From Sphingomonas liriopis (GTDB taxonomy: Bacteria > Pseudomonadota > Alphaproteobacteria > Sphingomonadales > Sphingomonadaceae), in NCBI RefSeq assembly GCF_024211255.1, contig NZ_JAMLDY010000007.1, positions 1-64,000 of the forward strand: DNA of 64,000 nt, in the 5' to 3' direction. The first letter of the stretch is position 1. Every line of letters starts with the position of its first letter. The notes under the pieces were generated by a model. The model saw nothing but the letters and a program-made list of their open reading frames with translations, had not been told where the DNA came from and did no database searches. Shown here piece by piece: positions 37,240-48,183 of this stretch. A program made the translations under genes and the position numbers.

Positions 37240-38181
37240 TCACGCCGGCTGCATGGTCGGTGGGTTTAGCCGCGAGAACAGTTCGAACCGATCGCTGACG
37301 TCGAGCCGCAGGTAGACGCGTTTCACGTAGCTGCGCCACGTCGCGATCGAAACGCCGAGAGCGGCGGCGCCCTGGCTGGCGTCGGCGCCGATCCCCAGCT
37401 GAAAGGCGACCTGGCGTTCGCGCGGCGACAGATCCAGCGTGCCGATCGTCCGCATCAGCCCCACCCGATGCGGCAGATGCTTCGAAATGACGATGACGTG
37501 GTGCGATGCCGCGCTCTGCTCGGCATGCTGTGCGAACAACTGCGCGCGATAGGCGCCCCAACGCGACGTCCGGTTCAGGATGATGGCCGATCCGGGGCGT
37601 GCCGTGTGGCGATGGCAGAGCTCGGCGATGACGGAGGGGAGGCGCTCGCCGCTATGTAAGGCGGCGATGTCCTTTCCAAGCAACGGACGGCCATCCATTT
37701 CGGCGACGAGCAGCAGCGCGTGCGCGTCGGCTCCGACGAGCCGCCCGTCCGCCGTGGCGGTCAGGACGCCGGTGCGTTCAGGGCTCGCGTCGAACCGTTC
37801 GCCGACGCGCGCATCGTTACGCAGGGCGCGTCGCAACGACGGGGCCGCGGCCCGAAACACGCGGCGGTCCCGTTCCACGAGCGGCGCTGCCCGATGCACC
37901 GCCAGGACGGCCAGCAGACGATCGTTCGCCGTCAGATGGACCCGCACCCCGTCGCCGTTGTCGGACAGGGACGGCACCGGATCGGACACGTCGGCATGAT
38001 AGGCATCGACGACATTGCCGTGCTGGTTCAGCCAGAAGAATCCGGTTTTCGCGCCGGGGACCACGCTGTTTAGCGTGCGCAGCATCTCAGGAATCGCGAT
38101 ATGCGGTTCGAGATCGAGCGTCGCGAGATGCTCCACGTGCCGCAGCGCCCCGGATGCCCGCAGGACCGTCCCCTTCGTCAT
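37240..38181 (-). CDS. LuxR-family (HTH) transcriptional regulator
   Basis: 313 aa. The C-terminal helix-turn-helix (LDLSPRERQVAFQLGIGAD...GVSIATWRSYVKRVYLRLDVSDRFELF) is of the LuxR/GerE type, with SPRERQVA as its first-helix hallmark. The N-terminal 240 residues have GAF/PAS-like character but match no domain I can name. ATG 38181 (MTKGTVLR) has GGGGG about 8 nt upstream; ATG 38199 would add 6 residues. Divergent from the ECF sigma gene with 92 bp between, so it may control it. Confidence 0.82.
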   Translation of the reverse strand: MTKGTVLRASGALRHVEHLATLDLEPHIAIPEMLRTLNSVVPGAKTGFFWLNQHGNVVDAYHADVSDPVPSLSDNGDGVRVHLTANDRLLAVLAVHRAAPLVERDRRVFRAAAPSLRRALRNDARVGERFDASPERTGVLTATADGRLVGADAHALLLVAEMDGRPLLGKDIAALHSGERLPSVIAELCHRHTARPGSAIILNRTSRWGAYRAQLFAQHAEQSAASHHVIVISKHLPHRVGLMRTIGTLDLSPRERQVAFQLGIGADASQGAAALGVSIATWRSYVKRVYLRLDVSDRFELFSRLNPPTMQPA

Positions 38182-38273
38182 TTCCGCCCCCTTCGCCATG
38201 ACTTGCCTGTGCGGGCGGCGACCCCGTAGGATCGTGGTGCCTGCACAAGGATAGACGGAAGGCCGGGGGGAAA

Positions 38274-38813
38274 ATGGCCAGCGACGGCGAAAAAGTCTGG
38301 ATGCCGGGCACGGATGTGCTGATCGTCGAGCTTTACCCCCATTTGCGCGGGATGGCGCGGCGCGAGCATGTCCGGTCGGGATCGCCGATGACGCTGCAGA
38401 CGACGGCACTGATCCACGAAACCTATCTGAAGCTGCAGCGCCGCAGCAACTGGCAGAGCCGCGCCCATTTCCTCGGTTGCGCGGCGACCGCGATGCGCCA
38501 CGTCCTGATCGACGGCGCCCGTGCGCGGCTCAGCGCCAAGCGGCAGGCGCCCGAACCCGATGGAGACGAGGGCGCCAAAGGCGACGTCGCGCTGCTGACC
38601 CTCAACGACGTGCTGCAGGAACTCGCGCAGCTGGAGCCCGACCTCGCGCGACTGGTCGAATGCCGCTTCTTCGCGGGCTATGACGAGGCGGAGACGGCGG
38701 AGATACTGGGCGTGTCGGGCCGCACGGTGCGCCGTAACTGGACGCGGGCGCGGGCGTGGATCCATGCGCGGATGATGGACGACGGACTCGACGCGGGGAT
38801 CGTCTCCGTCTAG
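38274..38813 (+). CDS. ECF RNA polymerase sigma factor, kinase-associated (TIGR02999/ECF43-like)
   Basis: 179 aa. Region 2: TTALIHETYLKLQRRSNWQ and RAHFLGCAATAMRHVLID; region 4: LARLVECRFFAGYDEAETAEILGVSGRTVRRNWTRARAWI (in parts). The stretch before HETYLKL reads MTLQTTAL (Thr40, Thr43, Thr44), where most ECF factors have acidic residues contacting the beta-prime clamp. In the ECF43 factor EcfP of Vibrio a threonine at this place must be phosphorylated by the neighbouring kinase PknT for activity. The next gene here is a Ser/Thr kinase, 30 bp downstream. No anti-sigma factor is present. Confidence 0.9.
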   Translation: MASDGEKVWMPGTDVLIVELYPHLRGMARREHVRSGSPMTLQTTALIHETYLKLQRRSNWQSRAHFLGCAATAMRHVLIDGARARLSAKRQAPEPDGDEGAKGDVALLTLNDVLQELAQLEPDLARLVECRFFAGYDEAETAEILGVSGRTVRRNWTRARAWIHARMMDDGLDAGIVSV

Positions 38814-38843
38814 CTTTTCGCGTGACGGAGGGGGGCCACCGAC

Positions 38844-41273
<2,430 letters not shown>

Positions 41274-41280
41274 CGATCGG

Positions 41281-41805
41281 TCACGACACCATGCAGGTCT
41301 CGCCGGCATAGAGCGCGGTGACGCGACCGGTCGGCCGATCGGCATCGAGGAAGCCGCCGAGCGATTCGTCGGTGACGAACATCAGGCCGAGCGGCCCGTC
41401 GTCGACGGTCATGCCGGGATAGGCGCGCCGCACCGCGGTACGCGGCGAGCCGATGGCGACGTCGCGGTCGGTGCGCAGGGTAGAAGGCCTGTCGATCGTC
41501 CAGCCGGTGAATCGCCCCTTCATGAAGCTGACGGTCAGCGCGCCGCGATAGCGCGCCTCGCCCATCGGCTGTCCCTGTCCGCAGTCGGGGATGATGCGCT
41601 GTCGCAACGGCTTGCCGAAGGCTTCAGCGAGCTGTCGCAGGGCCATGGTTCGGGGCGTGCCGAATGGCATCAGCCTCCCCGCCGGGCCCAGCCGGATGCC
41701 GGCTTCCGACAAGGTGGGCACCAGTCCCGGCAGGCGTGCGGCGCCCGGCGTCGCTATCGCCGTCATCACCGCCAGCCCGATCACGCCCCAACGGATCATC
41801 GTCAT
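41281..41805 (-). CDS. small exported protein, paralogue of the 36631-37179 gene
   Basis: 174 aa, signal peptide (MTMIRWGVIGLAVMTAIATPGAAR in parts). Shares with the 36631 protein the PDCGxGxPM, F.GW.IDRP, G...AVR..YP...VDDG.LG.MF and LYAG.TCMV motifs, an otherwise unknown family. It ends 7 bp from the kinase stop, tail to tail, and overlaps the DUF3137 gene by 4 nt, so it is the last gene of the five-gene minus-strand operon. Confidence 0.75.
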   Translation of the reverse strand: MTMIRWGVIGLAVMTAIATPGAARLPGLVPTLSEAGIRLGPAGRLMPFGTPRTMALRQLAEAFGKPLRQRIIPDCGQGQPMGEARYRGALTVSFMKGRFTGWTIDRPSTLRTDRDVAIGSPRTAVRRAYPGMTVDDGPLGLMFVTDESLGGFLDADRPTGRVTALYAGETCMVS

Positions 41806-42986
41806 GCCCCCCTGTTGGCCGCGGCCGCGACACGCCCGCGCACGGACTGGTCGAGGTCGATCACGCCGTCCGCCACGGTCAGCACCGCCGCCAGGTCGTC
41901 ATGGAGTCGCGCCAGCGCGGCGCGGCTGTCGGCGCGGCGGTTGTAGGCGGGCGGTTCGAACAGGTCGCGGCCCTGTTGCTTGGCGAGCGCGATGGTCAGG
42001 TCGTTGCCCTGTGCCAGCGCCACCGGCCGTTGAAAGCCGGTGCGATCGCCCAGCGTGATGAACCGGGTCATGAACGCCGGGGTGAGGAGCGCACGTGCCG
42101 AAATCTGGTCGGTCGCATAGACCTGATAGAGGCGTTCGAACACGGGGTCCTCCAGCCGTACCCGCCCCGCGCCGCGCGCGCCCATCAGATCGCGTAGCGC
42201 GGTGAGCACGCCGATGTCTGCCACCACCGCGGTCATGCCCGACAGCATGCGGGGCAAAGCGATGCGGACGAACAGGCCGTCGAAGACGATAATGGTCGAC
42301 TTGCCGCGCGTATCGGCCAGCTCCAGCTCGACGATGCTGATCGGGACGCCGTGATAGGTGCCGACGATCTCGTCATCCGCGGTCAGCCGGTCGAAATAGG
42401 GGAACATGCGCTGTTCGCGGATCATCGCGGCGTCGGGCGCCACCGCCGCCCGGTAGCTGAGGTCGCCCAATTGGGCGGCGAGCGGGGTCAGCACGTCGTT
42501 CTTGTACCGCCGGCGATAGGCGCTCGCGAGCGACCCCGACGCCCACGTCCATGCCGCGGTCGCGCCGACGACGAGATAGACGGCGAGGAACAGGGGATCG
42601 TCGGGGCGGCGCCCGAACTGCGACCATAGCCACGGCAGCGCGCCGGCGGCGAGGCCGATCGGCATGCGCGTGCGCATCCGCTGCTCGATCTCCAGCATCA
42701 TCGCCGCGCGCGAAGCCTCGAGCCGGGCGAGGATCGGCGCCATGGCCGGGGGCACGGGCAGGTCGGCAGCGTCATCCTCGGCGACCGCCTGATGCTTGTG
42801 GCTGACGACGCCGCGGATGATCCAGTCGGCACCGAACCATAGCCCCGCCGCCGCCACCATTCCGTTGAAAGGGTGGCCCGCGACGAGGCAGCCGACGAGC
42901 AGCGCCGCGGACACGCCGCCGACCACGCGCCGCTGGAAGCGCAGCCCGGCGTCGCCGCCGCCGGTGAAGGGCGCGGTGGCAGCCAT
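41802..42986 (-). CDS. DUF3137 membrane protein, LemA partner
   Basis: 394 aa with hydrophobic segments near residues 22-50 and 110-150 and a cytoplasmic C-terminal domain (YHGVPISIVELELADTRGK, VFDGLFVRIALPRML) typical of DUF3137. Genes for DUF3137 and LemA proteins are often neighbours, as here (2-bp gap to lemA). Function unknown; LemA/DUF3137 pairs are connected with envelope stress in some bacteria. Confidence 0.85.
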   Translation of the reverse strand: MAATAPFTGGGDAGLRFQRRVVGGVSAALLVGCLVAGHPFNGMVAAAGLWFGADWIIRGVVSHKHQAVAEDDAADLPVPPAMAPILARLEASRAAMMLEIEQRMRTRMPIGLAAGALPWLWSQFGRRPDDPLFLAVYLVVGATAAWTWASGSLASAYRRRYKNDVLTPLAAQLGDLSYRAAVAPDAAMIREQRMFPYFDRLTADDEIVGTYHGVPISIVELELADTRGKSTIIVFDGLFVRIALPRMLSGMTAVVADIGVLTALRDLMGARGAGRVRLEDPVFERLYQVYATDQISARALLTPAFMTRFITLGDRTGFQRPVALAQGNDLTIALAKQQGRDLFEPPAYNRRADSRAALARLHDDLAAVLTVADGVIDLDQSVRGRVAAAANRGA

Positions 42987-42988
42987 GG

Positions 42989-43558
42989 CTACAGGAGCGC
43001 GCCGGCATCGACGGGCGCGCGCGCCTCCGCCGTGCTTTCGTAGAAGGGCGGCATCGTGCCGGCGCCGGCCAAAGCGGCGAGCAGAGGCCCCGGAAAGATC
43101 TGTGCCGCATTGCGCAGGTCGGTGACCGCGGCATTGTAGCTGCGCCGTGCCGCGGCGATGTTGGTCTCCGTCTCCATCAGCGCGTGTTGCGCTTCCAACA
43201 TCGGCGCCTGCGACTGGAGAGCAGGGTAGTTTTCCGCCACCGCCATCAGGCGGCGCAGGTCGGCGCCCAGCCGTTCCTCGGTCGCGAACCTGGCGGACAG
43301 GCCGGCGGGATCGGATCCGCCGACCGCCGCCGCACCCTGCGCGCGGAGCGCAGTGATCTCGGCGATCAGGTCGTGCTCGTGTGCCATGAAGCGCTTGGCG
43401 ATCGCGAGCATGTTGGGGATCAGGTCGTGCCGCTGGGTCAGCTGCGCGTCGATCCCGCCCAGCGCCTCGCCGACGCGGTTGCGGCGGGTGACGATGGCGG
43501 CATACCAGAGGTAGAGCACCACGCAGAGCGCGATGGCGACGATCCAGAGCCCGGTCAT
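42989..43558 (-). CDS. lemA: LemA family protein
   Basis: 189 aa. An N-terminal membrane helix (GLWIVAIALCVVLYLWYAA) followed by the family motif (GGIDAQLTQRHDLIPNMLAI) and long helices; SYNAAVTDLRNAAQIFPGPL is the conserved C-terminal signature. Start overlaps the preceding lipoprotein stop by 4 nt. Confidence 0.92.
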   Translation of the reverse strand: MTGLWIVAIALCVVLYLWYAAIVTRRNRVGEALGGIDAQLTQRHDLIPNMLAIAKRFMAHEHDLIAEITALRAQGAAAVGGSDPAGLSARFATEERLGADLRRLMAVAENYPALQSQAPMLEAQHALMETETNIAAARRSYNAAVTDLRNAAQIFPGPLLAALAGAGTMPPFYESTAEARAPVDAGALL

Positions 43559-44091
43559 GCGCCCAGCGCCCTGGCCAGCGCGATCACCTGCGCCTTCAGC
43601 GTGTCGGCCGGCATCTTGTCCTGACCGGGGACGATCTGCGCCAGGTTGATCTGCAGGTAACGGCCATCACCCAGGAATGCCCAGAGCATGTTCATGTTGG
43701 GCGCATAGAGCGCCGCCTTGCCGACCCCGGCCAGCGGTGTGGTCGGGCCGATCGCCGCATTGGCCTGCGCGCGCTGCTTCTCGACCTGATCGGCGAGCGG
43801 ATCCTTGCTCACCAGATGTCCGGTGCCGACCACCGCGATGCGGCCGTCATCGAACGTGTAGCTGCATTGCGAGAAGGTGTCGTAGTCGCGGTCGTCCTGG
43901 ACCGCGGCGAGTTCGGCCTTGATGACCGTGCCGCGCAGCAGCGTGGCGACGCGTTCCTTGGGCAACGTCTTGCAGGCGTCACGCTCGTCCCAGCCGTCCG
44001 CCGTCGCCGTGGCGTCGCCGCTCCTGCCGTCATTGCCCCCGCATCCTGCCAGCGTCGCCGCGAGCAGCACGGCCATCCATGCGTGTCTCAT
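43555..44091 (-). CDS. putative lipoprotein, unknown function
   Basis: 178 aa. The signal ends in a lipobox (LAGCGG, Cys17). The mature part has cysteines in DACKTLP and SQCSYTF and a fold reminiscent of DUF3558-type small lipoproteins (KTLPKERVATLL, CSYTFDDGRIAVV, GVGKAALY), but I would not name it. It sits 12 bp after the upstream gene and overlaps lemA, so it is translated with the LemA/DUF3137 pair. Confidence 0.75.
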   Translation of the reverse strand: MRHAWMAVLLAATLAGCGGNDGRSGDATATADGWDERDACKTLPKERVATLLRGTVIKAELAAVQDDRDYDTFSQCSYTFDDGRIAVVGTGHLVSKDPLADQVEKQRAQANAAIGPTTPLAGVGKAALYAPNMNMLWAFLGDGRYLQINLAQIVPGQDKMPADTLKAQVIALARALGA

Positions 44092-44103
44092 TCGCCGTCC
44101 TCC

Positions 44104-45330
44104 TTACAACCCGGACGCCGTGCCGAGCTTCTTCCAGTAGATCCGCCCGTCCAGTCCCTGCGCGAAGCACAAGGGGCGTTCGCCCTCGGCGACGCACGAC
44201 ACGCTGGCGCTGGCCATCACGGTGCCGCCCTCGTCGGCCCAGGGCGTCCAGCTGGTGCCGCCGTCGGTGACGGTGCGGTAGATGCGGCCATTGGCACTGC
44301 GCGCGATGACCGCATATTTGCCCGATGCGAGCCGAACCGGCGCGGGCGCGGTCTTCGACCAGCCGCCGGGCAGCGGCGGCGCGCCGGCGCCCGGCATCTC
44401 GTTCGCAGGATCGCCCAGGCCGAGCAGCCCGCCGCTGCGGACATAGGCGCATCTGTCCGCATCGCATTGTGCCGACGTCACGAAGCTGCCGGTCATCCGG
44501 GTCCATCCGGTATCGTCGACACTGCCCGGCGCGCCACCCCAGGGAACCAGCGGATTGGGCTGTTCGACGGCGCCGGTCGTGCTCTGCGTGCGCAGGAACA
44601 TCGTCTCGTTGCCGAGCACCAGCATGCGCACCCGCCGGGTGAGACCGACCCCCGGCGTGATCGACAGGGCGGCAAGCGCCGGGCGGCCGTCCGCCTTGCT
44701 GCCGCCAAGGTCGTAGCTCTCCGCTGCCGTGCCGGACGGATTGGCCGACAGGAAGGCGTAGACCGCATTGCCGTTCGTGCCGAGCCAGGCACATCCGAAC
44801 ATATAGCCGAACCCGGCGACGCGACAGTTCGCTTCCGAGGTCGCGGTGGCGCCGAGCGAGCGCCACGCCGCCGCGTCGATCGGGCCGCCGGGCTGCGCCA
44901 GCTCGACCGGTGCGACGTAGAGCCCGTCGTCGGCGCCGCGCACGATGATCTGGCCACCGCCGCCGGGCAGCCGGACGACCGAGGCGCCGCCCTTGGTCGC
45001 GCCGTTGGTCAGCGCCGTCCAGCCGGTCATGTCGTTCTGCGGAATCAGCGTCACGCCGAGCCAGGGGACGGGCGCCAGCTTGAGCAGGATCGGCTTGGAG
45101 GATCTGTCGGGGAGCGTCGGGACGGCGCGCATCTCGCTGCCGCCGCTCCGCTGGCCGCCCGGCAGCGCGACCGCCCCCGGCAGGCTACCCGCCGGTATCG
45201 TGCGCACCGGCTGCGCCGGGCGTTCGGGCGGCAGATGGATCAACTGGTCCTCCTGCGCGTGCGCGGCGGAGGCGAGCAGCGCCCCCGCCGCCAACGCCGC
45301 CTTCATCCCCTGCCCGTGCCGCGTCGGCAT
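44104..45330 (-). CDS. exported propeller-like protein, unknown function
   Basis: 408 aa, signal peptide (MKAALAAGALLASAAHAQ; ATG 45330, or ATG 45306 directly at that stretch). The mature part has repeated blades with W-[ST]-L/P and G-x-IY patterns (GWTALTNGA, AAWRSLGATATS, GWTRMTGSFVT, SWTPWADEGG, GRIYRTVTDGG, GRIYWKKLG), like PLL/DUF346-type sugar-binding beta-propellers. First gene of the minus-strand operon, divergent from the CVNH-like gene. Confidence 0.68.
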   Translation of the reverse strand: MPTRHGQGMKAALAAGALLASAAHAQEDQLIHLPPERPAQPVRTIPAGSLPGAVALPGGQRSGGSEMRAVPTLPDRSSKPILLKLAPVPWLGVTLIPQNDMTGWTALTNGATKGGASVVRLPGGGGQIIVRGADDGLYVAPVELAQPGGPIDAAAWRSLGATATSEANCRVAGFGYMFGCAWLGTNGNAVYAFLSANPSGTAAESYDLGGSKADGRPALAALSITPGVGLTRRVRMLVLGNETMFLRTQSTTGAVEQPNPLVPWGGAPGSVDDTGWTRMTGSFVTSAQCDADRCAYVRSGGLLGLGDPANEMPGAGAPPLPGGWSKTAPAPVRLASGKYAVIARSANGRIYRTVTDGGTSWTPWADEGGTVMASASVSCVAEGERPLCFAQGLDGRIYWKKLGTASGL

Positions 45331-45518
45331 CGTCGCCTCCCATCCGTGTCCTGCGTCGGGAGTAGCGCGGCCGGCCCGCGGCAAACTGCCACCACCTGGG
45401 GGCGATCTCCCGCAATCGTCCGCCCTGTCAGTTTTCGCGATTTCGCCCCCATCCGGGGGCAGTACGGCGCGCGCGTCCGCGGCAGGATCACGACGAAAGA
45501 TCGCGAACCACAAGGACC
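45331..45518. promoter_or_regulatory. shared divergent promoter region with repeated GC hairpin
   Basis: 188 bp between the two five-gene operons. Bases 45445-45460 form the hairpin GCCCCC-ATCC-GGGGGC, preceded by TTTTCGCGATTT; the same arrangement lies upstream of the 33981 gene. A further TCGCCCCCA is present on the minus strand near 45401-45412 (read GGGGGCGA on plus), so each operon may have its own copy. ACAAGGA is the RBS of the 45519 gene. Confidence 0.5.
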
Positions 45519-46643
45519 ATGACGATGCGTATGACGCTGTTGGCGGGAGCAAGCCTGATCGTGGCGAGCCTGGGCGGCATTTCGATGCCCGAGGTCGCCC
45601 GTGCGCAGGGCGGGATCCCTCAGGGAAGCTATCTGCAGACGTGCTCCGTCATGAGCATCGATTCGTCGAGCGGCGAACTCACCGCCTCGTGCGAGCCGAA
45701 GCACGAATGCTCGTTTCTCGCCGGTTGCGACCTGTACCTCAATACCGTGACGTCGCTGTATTACACCGATTGCGTCGGCGACATCTCCAACAACGACGGC
45801 AACCTGTATTGCACTTACGATCAGGCCAAGGTCGCCGCACGCCTGAAGAAGGAGGTGGACGCGAAGGCGGCAGCCGATTCCTCCGCCGCCGCACAGGCCA
45901 AGGCGGCGGCCGATCTGAAATACCAGCTGGAGGTCGCCGAACAGGTCGCCGCCGCCACCCCCGGCATGCGCGCCGCGGCGGTGCTGATCCTGGGCCGCGA
46001 TCTGGGCAGCGACGAGATCCGCAAGCTGGTGATGACGGCGCGCGCACCGGCCAATCCCGAATCGCGCGCCGCGATCTTCACCAAGGAATTCGACTTCGGC
46101 GCCGCATCGGCGTTTCTGAAGCGGTATATCGCCCGATCGATCGGCGAACCCTATCGCAACGCGGCGGTCGATGCGGCCTTTCTCCAGGTGTACGGACGCC
46201 TGTCCACCCCCGGCGAACAGATCGATTATTACAACCGGATCAGCGCGGGCAAGGCGTGGTACGCCACCATCGTCAACGATCAGATGCCCGGTATCGCGCC
46301 GGGATCGCAGGTGCGGGCCGGCATCGCGCAACGGGTCGCGCAGGCGGCGCTGGGCCGTGATCCCTCGCTGGCCGAACTGCAGCAGTGGACGGCCAGCGGC
46401 CAGAATTTCGGCACGATGGTCGAGGGCGTGCGCCAGCAGCTGTGGGGCGGCGGCGATGCCGATCCGCTGATCCTCACCGTCCAGCGCGCGCTCAACACGC
46501 TGGGGCGTCCTTCCGACGACGCCGGGGTGAAGGCCGCGGTCGCGGCATGGCGGCCGATGAAGGCGACCTATAGCGAGATGATCGGGCCGGTCGGCAAGGC
46601 GAAGCTGGGCAACGGCCGTCCCCCGTCGCCGGTTCGGGGCTGA
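45519..46643 (+). CDS. exported protein with N-terminal CVNH (cyanovirin-like lectin) domain
   Basis: 374 aa, signal peptide (cleavage near ARAQGG). Residues 35-105 carry the CVNH pattern: GSYLQTCSVMSID, ELTASC, and CVGDISNNDGNLYC. A coiled, Ala/Lys-rich linker (about 108-150) and a helical domain (about 155-370) of unknown type follow. CVNH domains bind mannose-type glycans; here it would act outside the inner membrane. First gene of the plus-strand operon. Confidence 0.72.
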   Translation: MTMRMTLLAGASLIVASLGGISMPEVARAQGGIPQGSYLQTCSVMSIDSSSGELTASCEPKHECSFLAGCDLYLNTVTSLYYTDCVGDISNNDGNLYCTYDQAKVAARLKKEVDAKAAADSSAAAQAKAAADLKYQLEVAEQVAAATPGMRAAAVLILGRDLGSDEIRKLVMTARAPANPESRAAIFTKEFDFGAASAFLKRYIARSIGEPYRNAAVDAAFLQVYGRLSTPGEQIDYYNRISAGKAWYATIVNDQMPGIAPGSQVRAGIAQRVAQAALGRDPSLAELQQWTASGQNFGTMVEGVRQQLWGGGDADPLILTVQRALNTLGRPSDDAGVKAAVAAWRPMKATYSEMIGPVGKAKLGNGRPPSPVRG

Positions 46644-46646
46644 GCC

Positions 46647-47711
46647 GTGAGCATGCGTTCCGCATCGGCGATCGCGATCCTCGCCGGACTGGCGCTGGCG
46701 GGCTGTTCGAAGGAGCAGACGGCCAGCGCCGACGGGCAGGCAAACGCTGCCGCTCCGCCCGCCGTCGCAGCCTCGCCGGCACCGGCGCCGACGCCCGCCG
46801 CCACGCCGGCGACGGCGCAGACGGGATTCGATCCGGCGTCCGTCCCGGTATCCGGCGCGGCGCTGGGCGCCTTCCCCTATTTCGGGCTGCTCGACGGCTA
46901 TGTCGCGCTGAACAGGGACAATACGCCGTCGAGCTGGGACAGCGAGAACCAGCGGGATGCGGCGTTCGACCGCTACGAATTCTTCGACGGTACGAAAATC
47001 GTCGCGGTCGAGGGCCGGCTGCGCACGGTGGAGGCGATCGGCAAGGGGGCGTCCTTCCTGCAGGCGGCCCGCAACTATGCGGCGCTGGTCGGCGCGGCGG
47101 GCGGCGTCACCGTGTTCGAAGGCGACGGGCAGGCGATGGCGGATCGCAAGCTGACGTTCCGCGATCCGCGCTTCCGCGCGCGCTACAACATGCTCGGCAA
47201 CGAGAAGATGGGCGTGTACATGCTGCGCACGCCGACCAGCGAGATCTGGGTCGAGGTGTACGATGCCTGGGACCAGAAGCCCGACAATTACTGGCTGACG
47301 ATCGTCGAGCGCAAGGCGCTGGACGTGACCGCCAGGCTGCTGCCGGCCGAGGCGATGAAGAAGGCGCTCGACGCGACCGGCCATGTCGCGCTGTACGTCA
47401 ATTTCGATACCGACAAGACCGCCGTCAAGCCGAGCTCGCAGCCTTTGCTGGGCGAAGTCGTCAAGCTGCTCAACGCCGATCCGGCGCTGAAGCTGACGGT
47501 CGAGGGGCATACCGACGACGCCGGCACGCCCGCGCATAACCAGACGCTGTCGCAGGGTCGCGCCAATGCCGTGATGGGGGCGCTGATCGCCGCCGGCATC
47601 GACCCTGCACGCCTGCAGGCCAGGGGCTTCGGCCAGGGCAAACCGATCGCCGACAACGCCACCGACGACGGCAAGGCGAAGAACCGCCGCGTCGAACTCG
47701 TCAAACGCTGA
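46647..47711 (+). CDS. OmpA-family lipoprotein
   Basis: 354 aa from a GTG start 4 nt after the preceding stop. Lipobox LALAGC (Cys20), a low-complexity Ala/Pro linker (about 28-55), a unique middle domain (about 60-240), and a C-terminal OmpA/MotB peptidoglycan-binding domain (about 250-354: VNFDTDKTAVKPSSQ, LTVEGHTDDAGTPAHNQ, LSQGRANAV, KNRRVELV). It anchors the outer membrane or its partner proteins to peptidoglycan. Confidence 0.9.
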   Translation: MSMRSASAIAILAGLALAGCSKEQTASADGQANAAAPPAVAASPAPAPTPAATPATAQTGFDPASVPVSGAALGAFPYFGLLDGYVALNRDNTPSSWDSENQRDAAFDRYEFFDGTKIVAVEGRLRTVEAIGKGASFLQAARNYAALVGAAGGVTVFEGDGQAMADRKLTFRDPRFRARYNMLGNEKMGVYMLRTPTSEIWVEVYDAWDQKPDNYWLTIVERKALDVTARLLPAEAMKKALDATGHVALYVNFDTDKTAVKPSSQPLLGEVVKLLNADPALKLTVEGHTDDAGTPAHNQTLSQGRANAVMGALIAAGIDPARLQARGFGQGKPIADNATDDGKAKNRRVELVKR

Positions 47712-47742
47712 ACCACACGCCCGCTGCGGCAGGAGAACCACC

Positions 47743-48183
47743 ATGAACAGACTGGCGCTCACCATCCCGATCCTGCTGCTCGTCGCAGCGACCAACGGCG
47801 TGCCCATCCAGGCGGGCAGCTGGTCGGTGCGCACCGACATCACCGATCTGCAGATGCCCGGGGCGCCGCCGATGCTGGCCAAGCTGTTCGCGAAGCGGCC
47901 GCAGACGTGGAAGGGCTGCGTGTCGCAGGCGGACGCCGCCAAGGGGCCACCGCTCGGCACCTTCGCGCGGGCGGGCTGCACCGTCACCCAGACGCTGAGC
48001 GCCAAGGGGGTGTTCACCTCGCACGCCGTGTGCCCGCAGCCCGATGGCGGCACCGGCACCACCGACGTCAGCGGCACCTATACGCCGACCACCTTCGACG
48101 CGGTCGCCAGGAGCGTCCAGACCGGCAAGCACCCGATGACCATGTCGCTGAAGCTGACCGGCCAGCGCACGGGAGGCTGCTGA
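47743..48183 (+). CDS. DUF3617-like exported protein
   Basis: 146 aa, signal peptide (MNRLALTIPILLLVAATNG). The pattern (I.AGSWSVRTDITDLQMPGAP, WKGCVSQ, CTVTQTLSAKGVFTSHAVCP, GTYTPTTFD) fits DUF3617, small periplasmic proteins with a conserved Cys pair. Its stop overlaps the start of the CsgG-like gene. Confidence 0.7.
   Translation: MNRLALTIPILLLVAATNGVPIQAGSWSVRTDITDLQMPGAPPMLAKLFAKRPQTWKGCVSQADAAKGPPLGTFARAGCTVTQTLSAKGVFTSHAVCPQPDGGTGTTDVSGTYTPTTFDAVARSVQTGKHPMTMSLKLTGQRTGGC

Noticed and set aside
45303..48077. 924-codon minus-strand open frame
   Set aside because: Fully antisense to the CVNH-like and OmpA genes, which have signal peptides, motifs and RBS; the frame has none.
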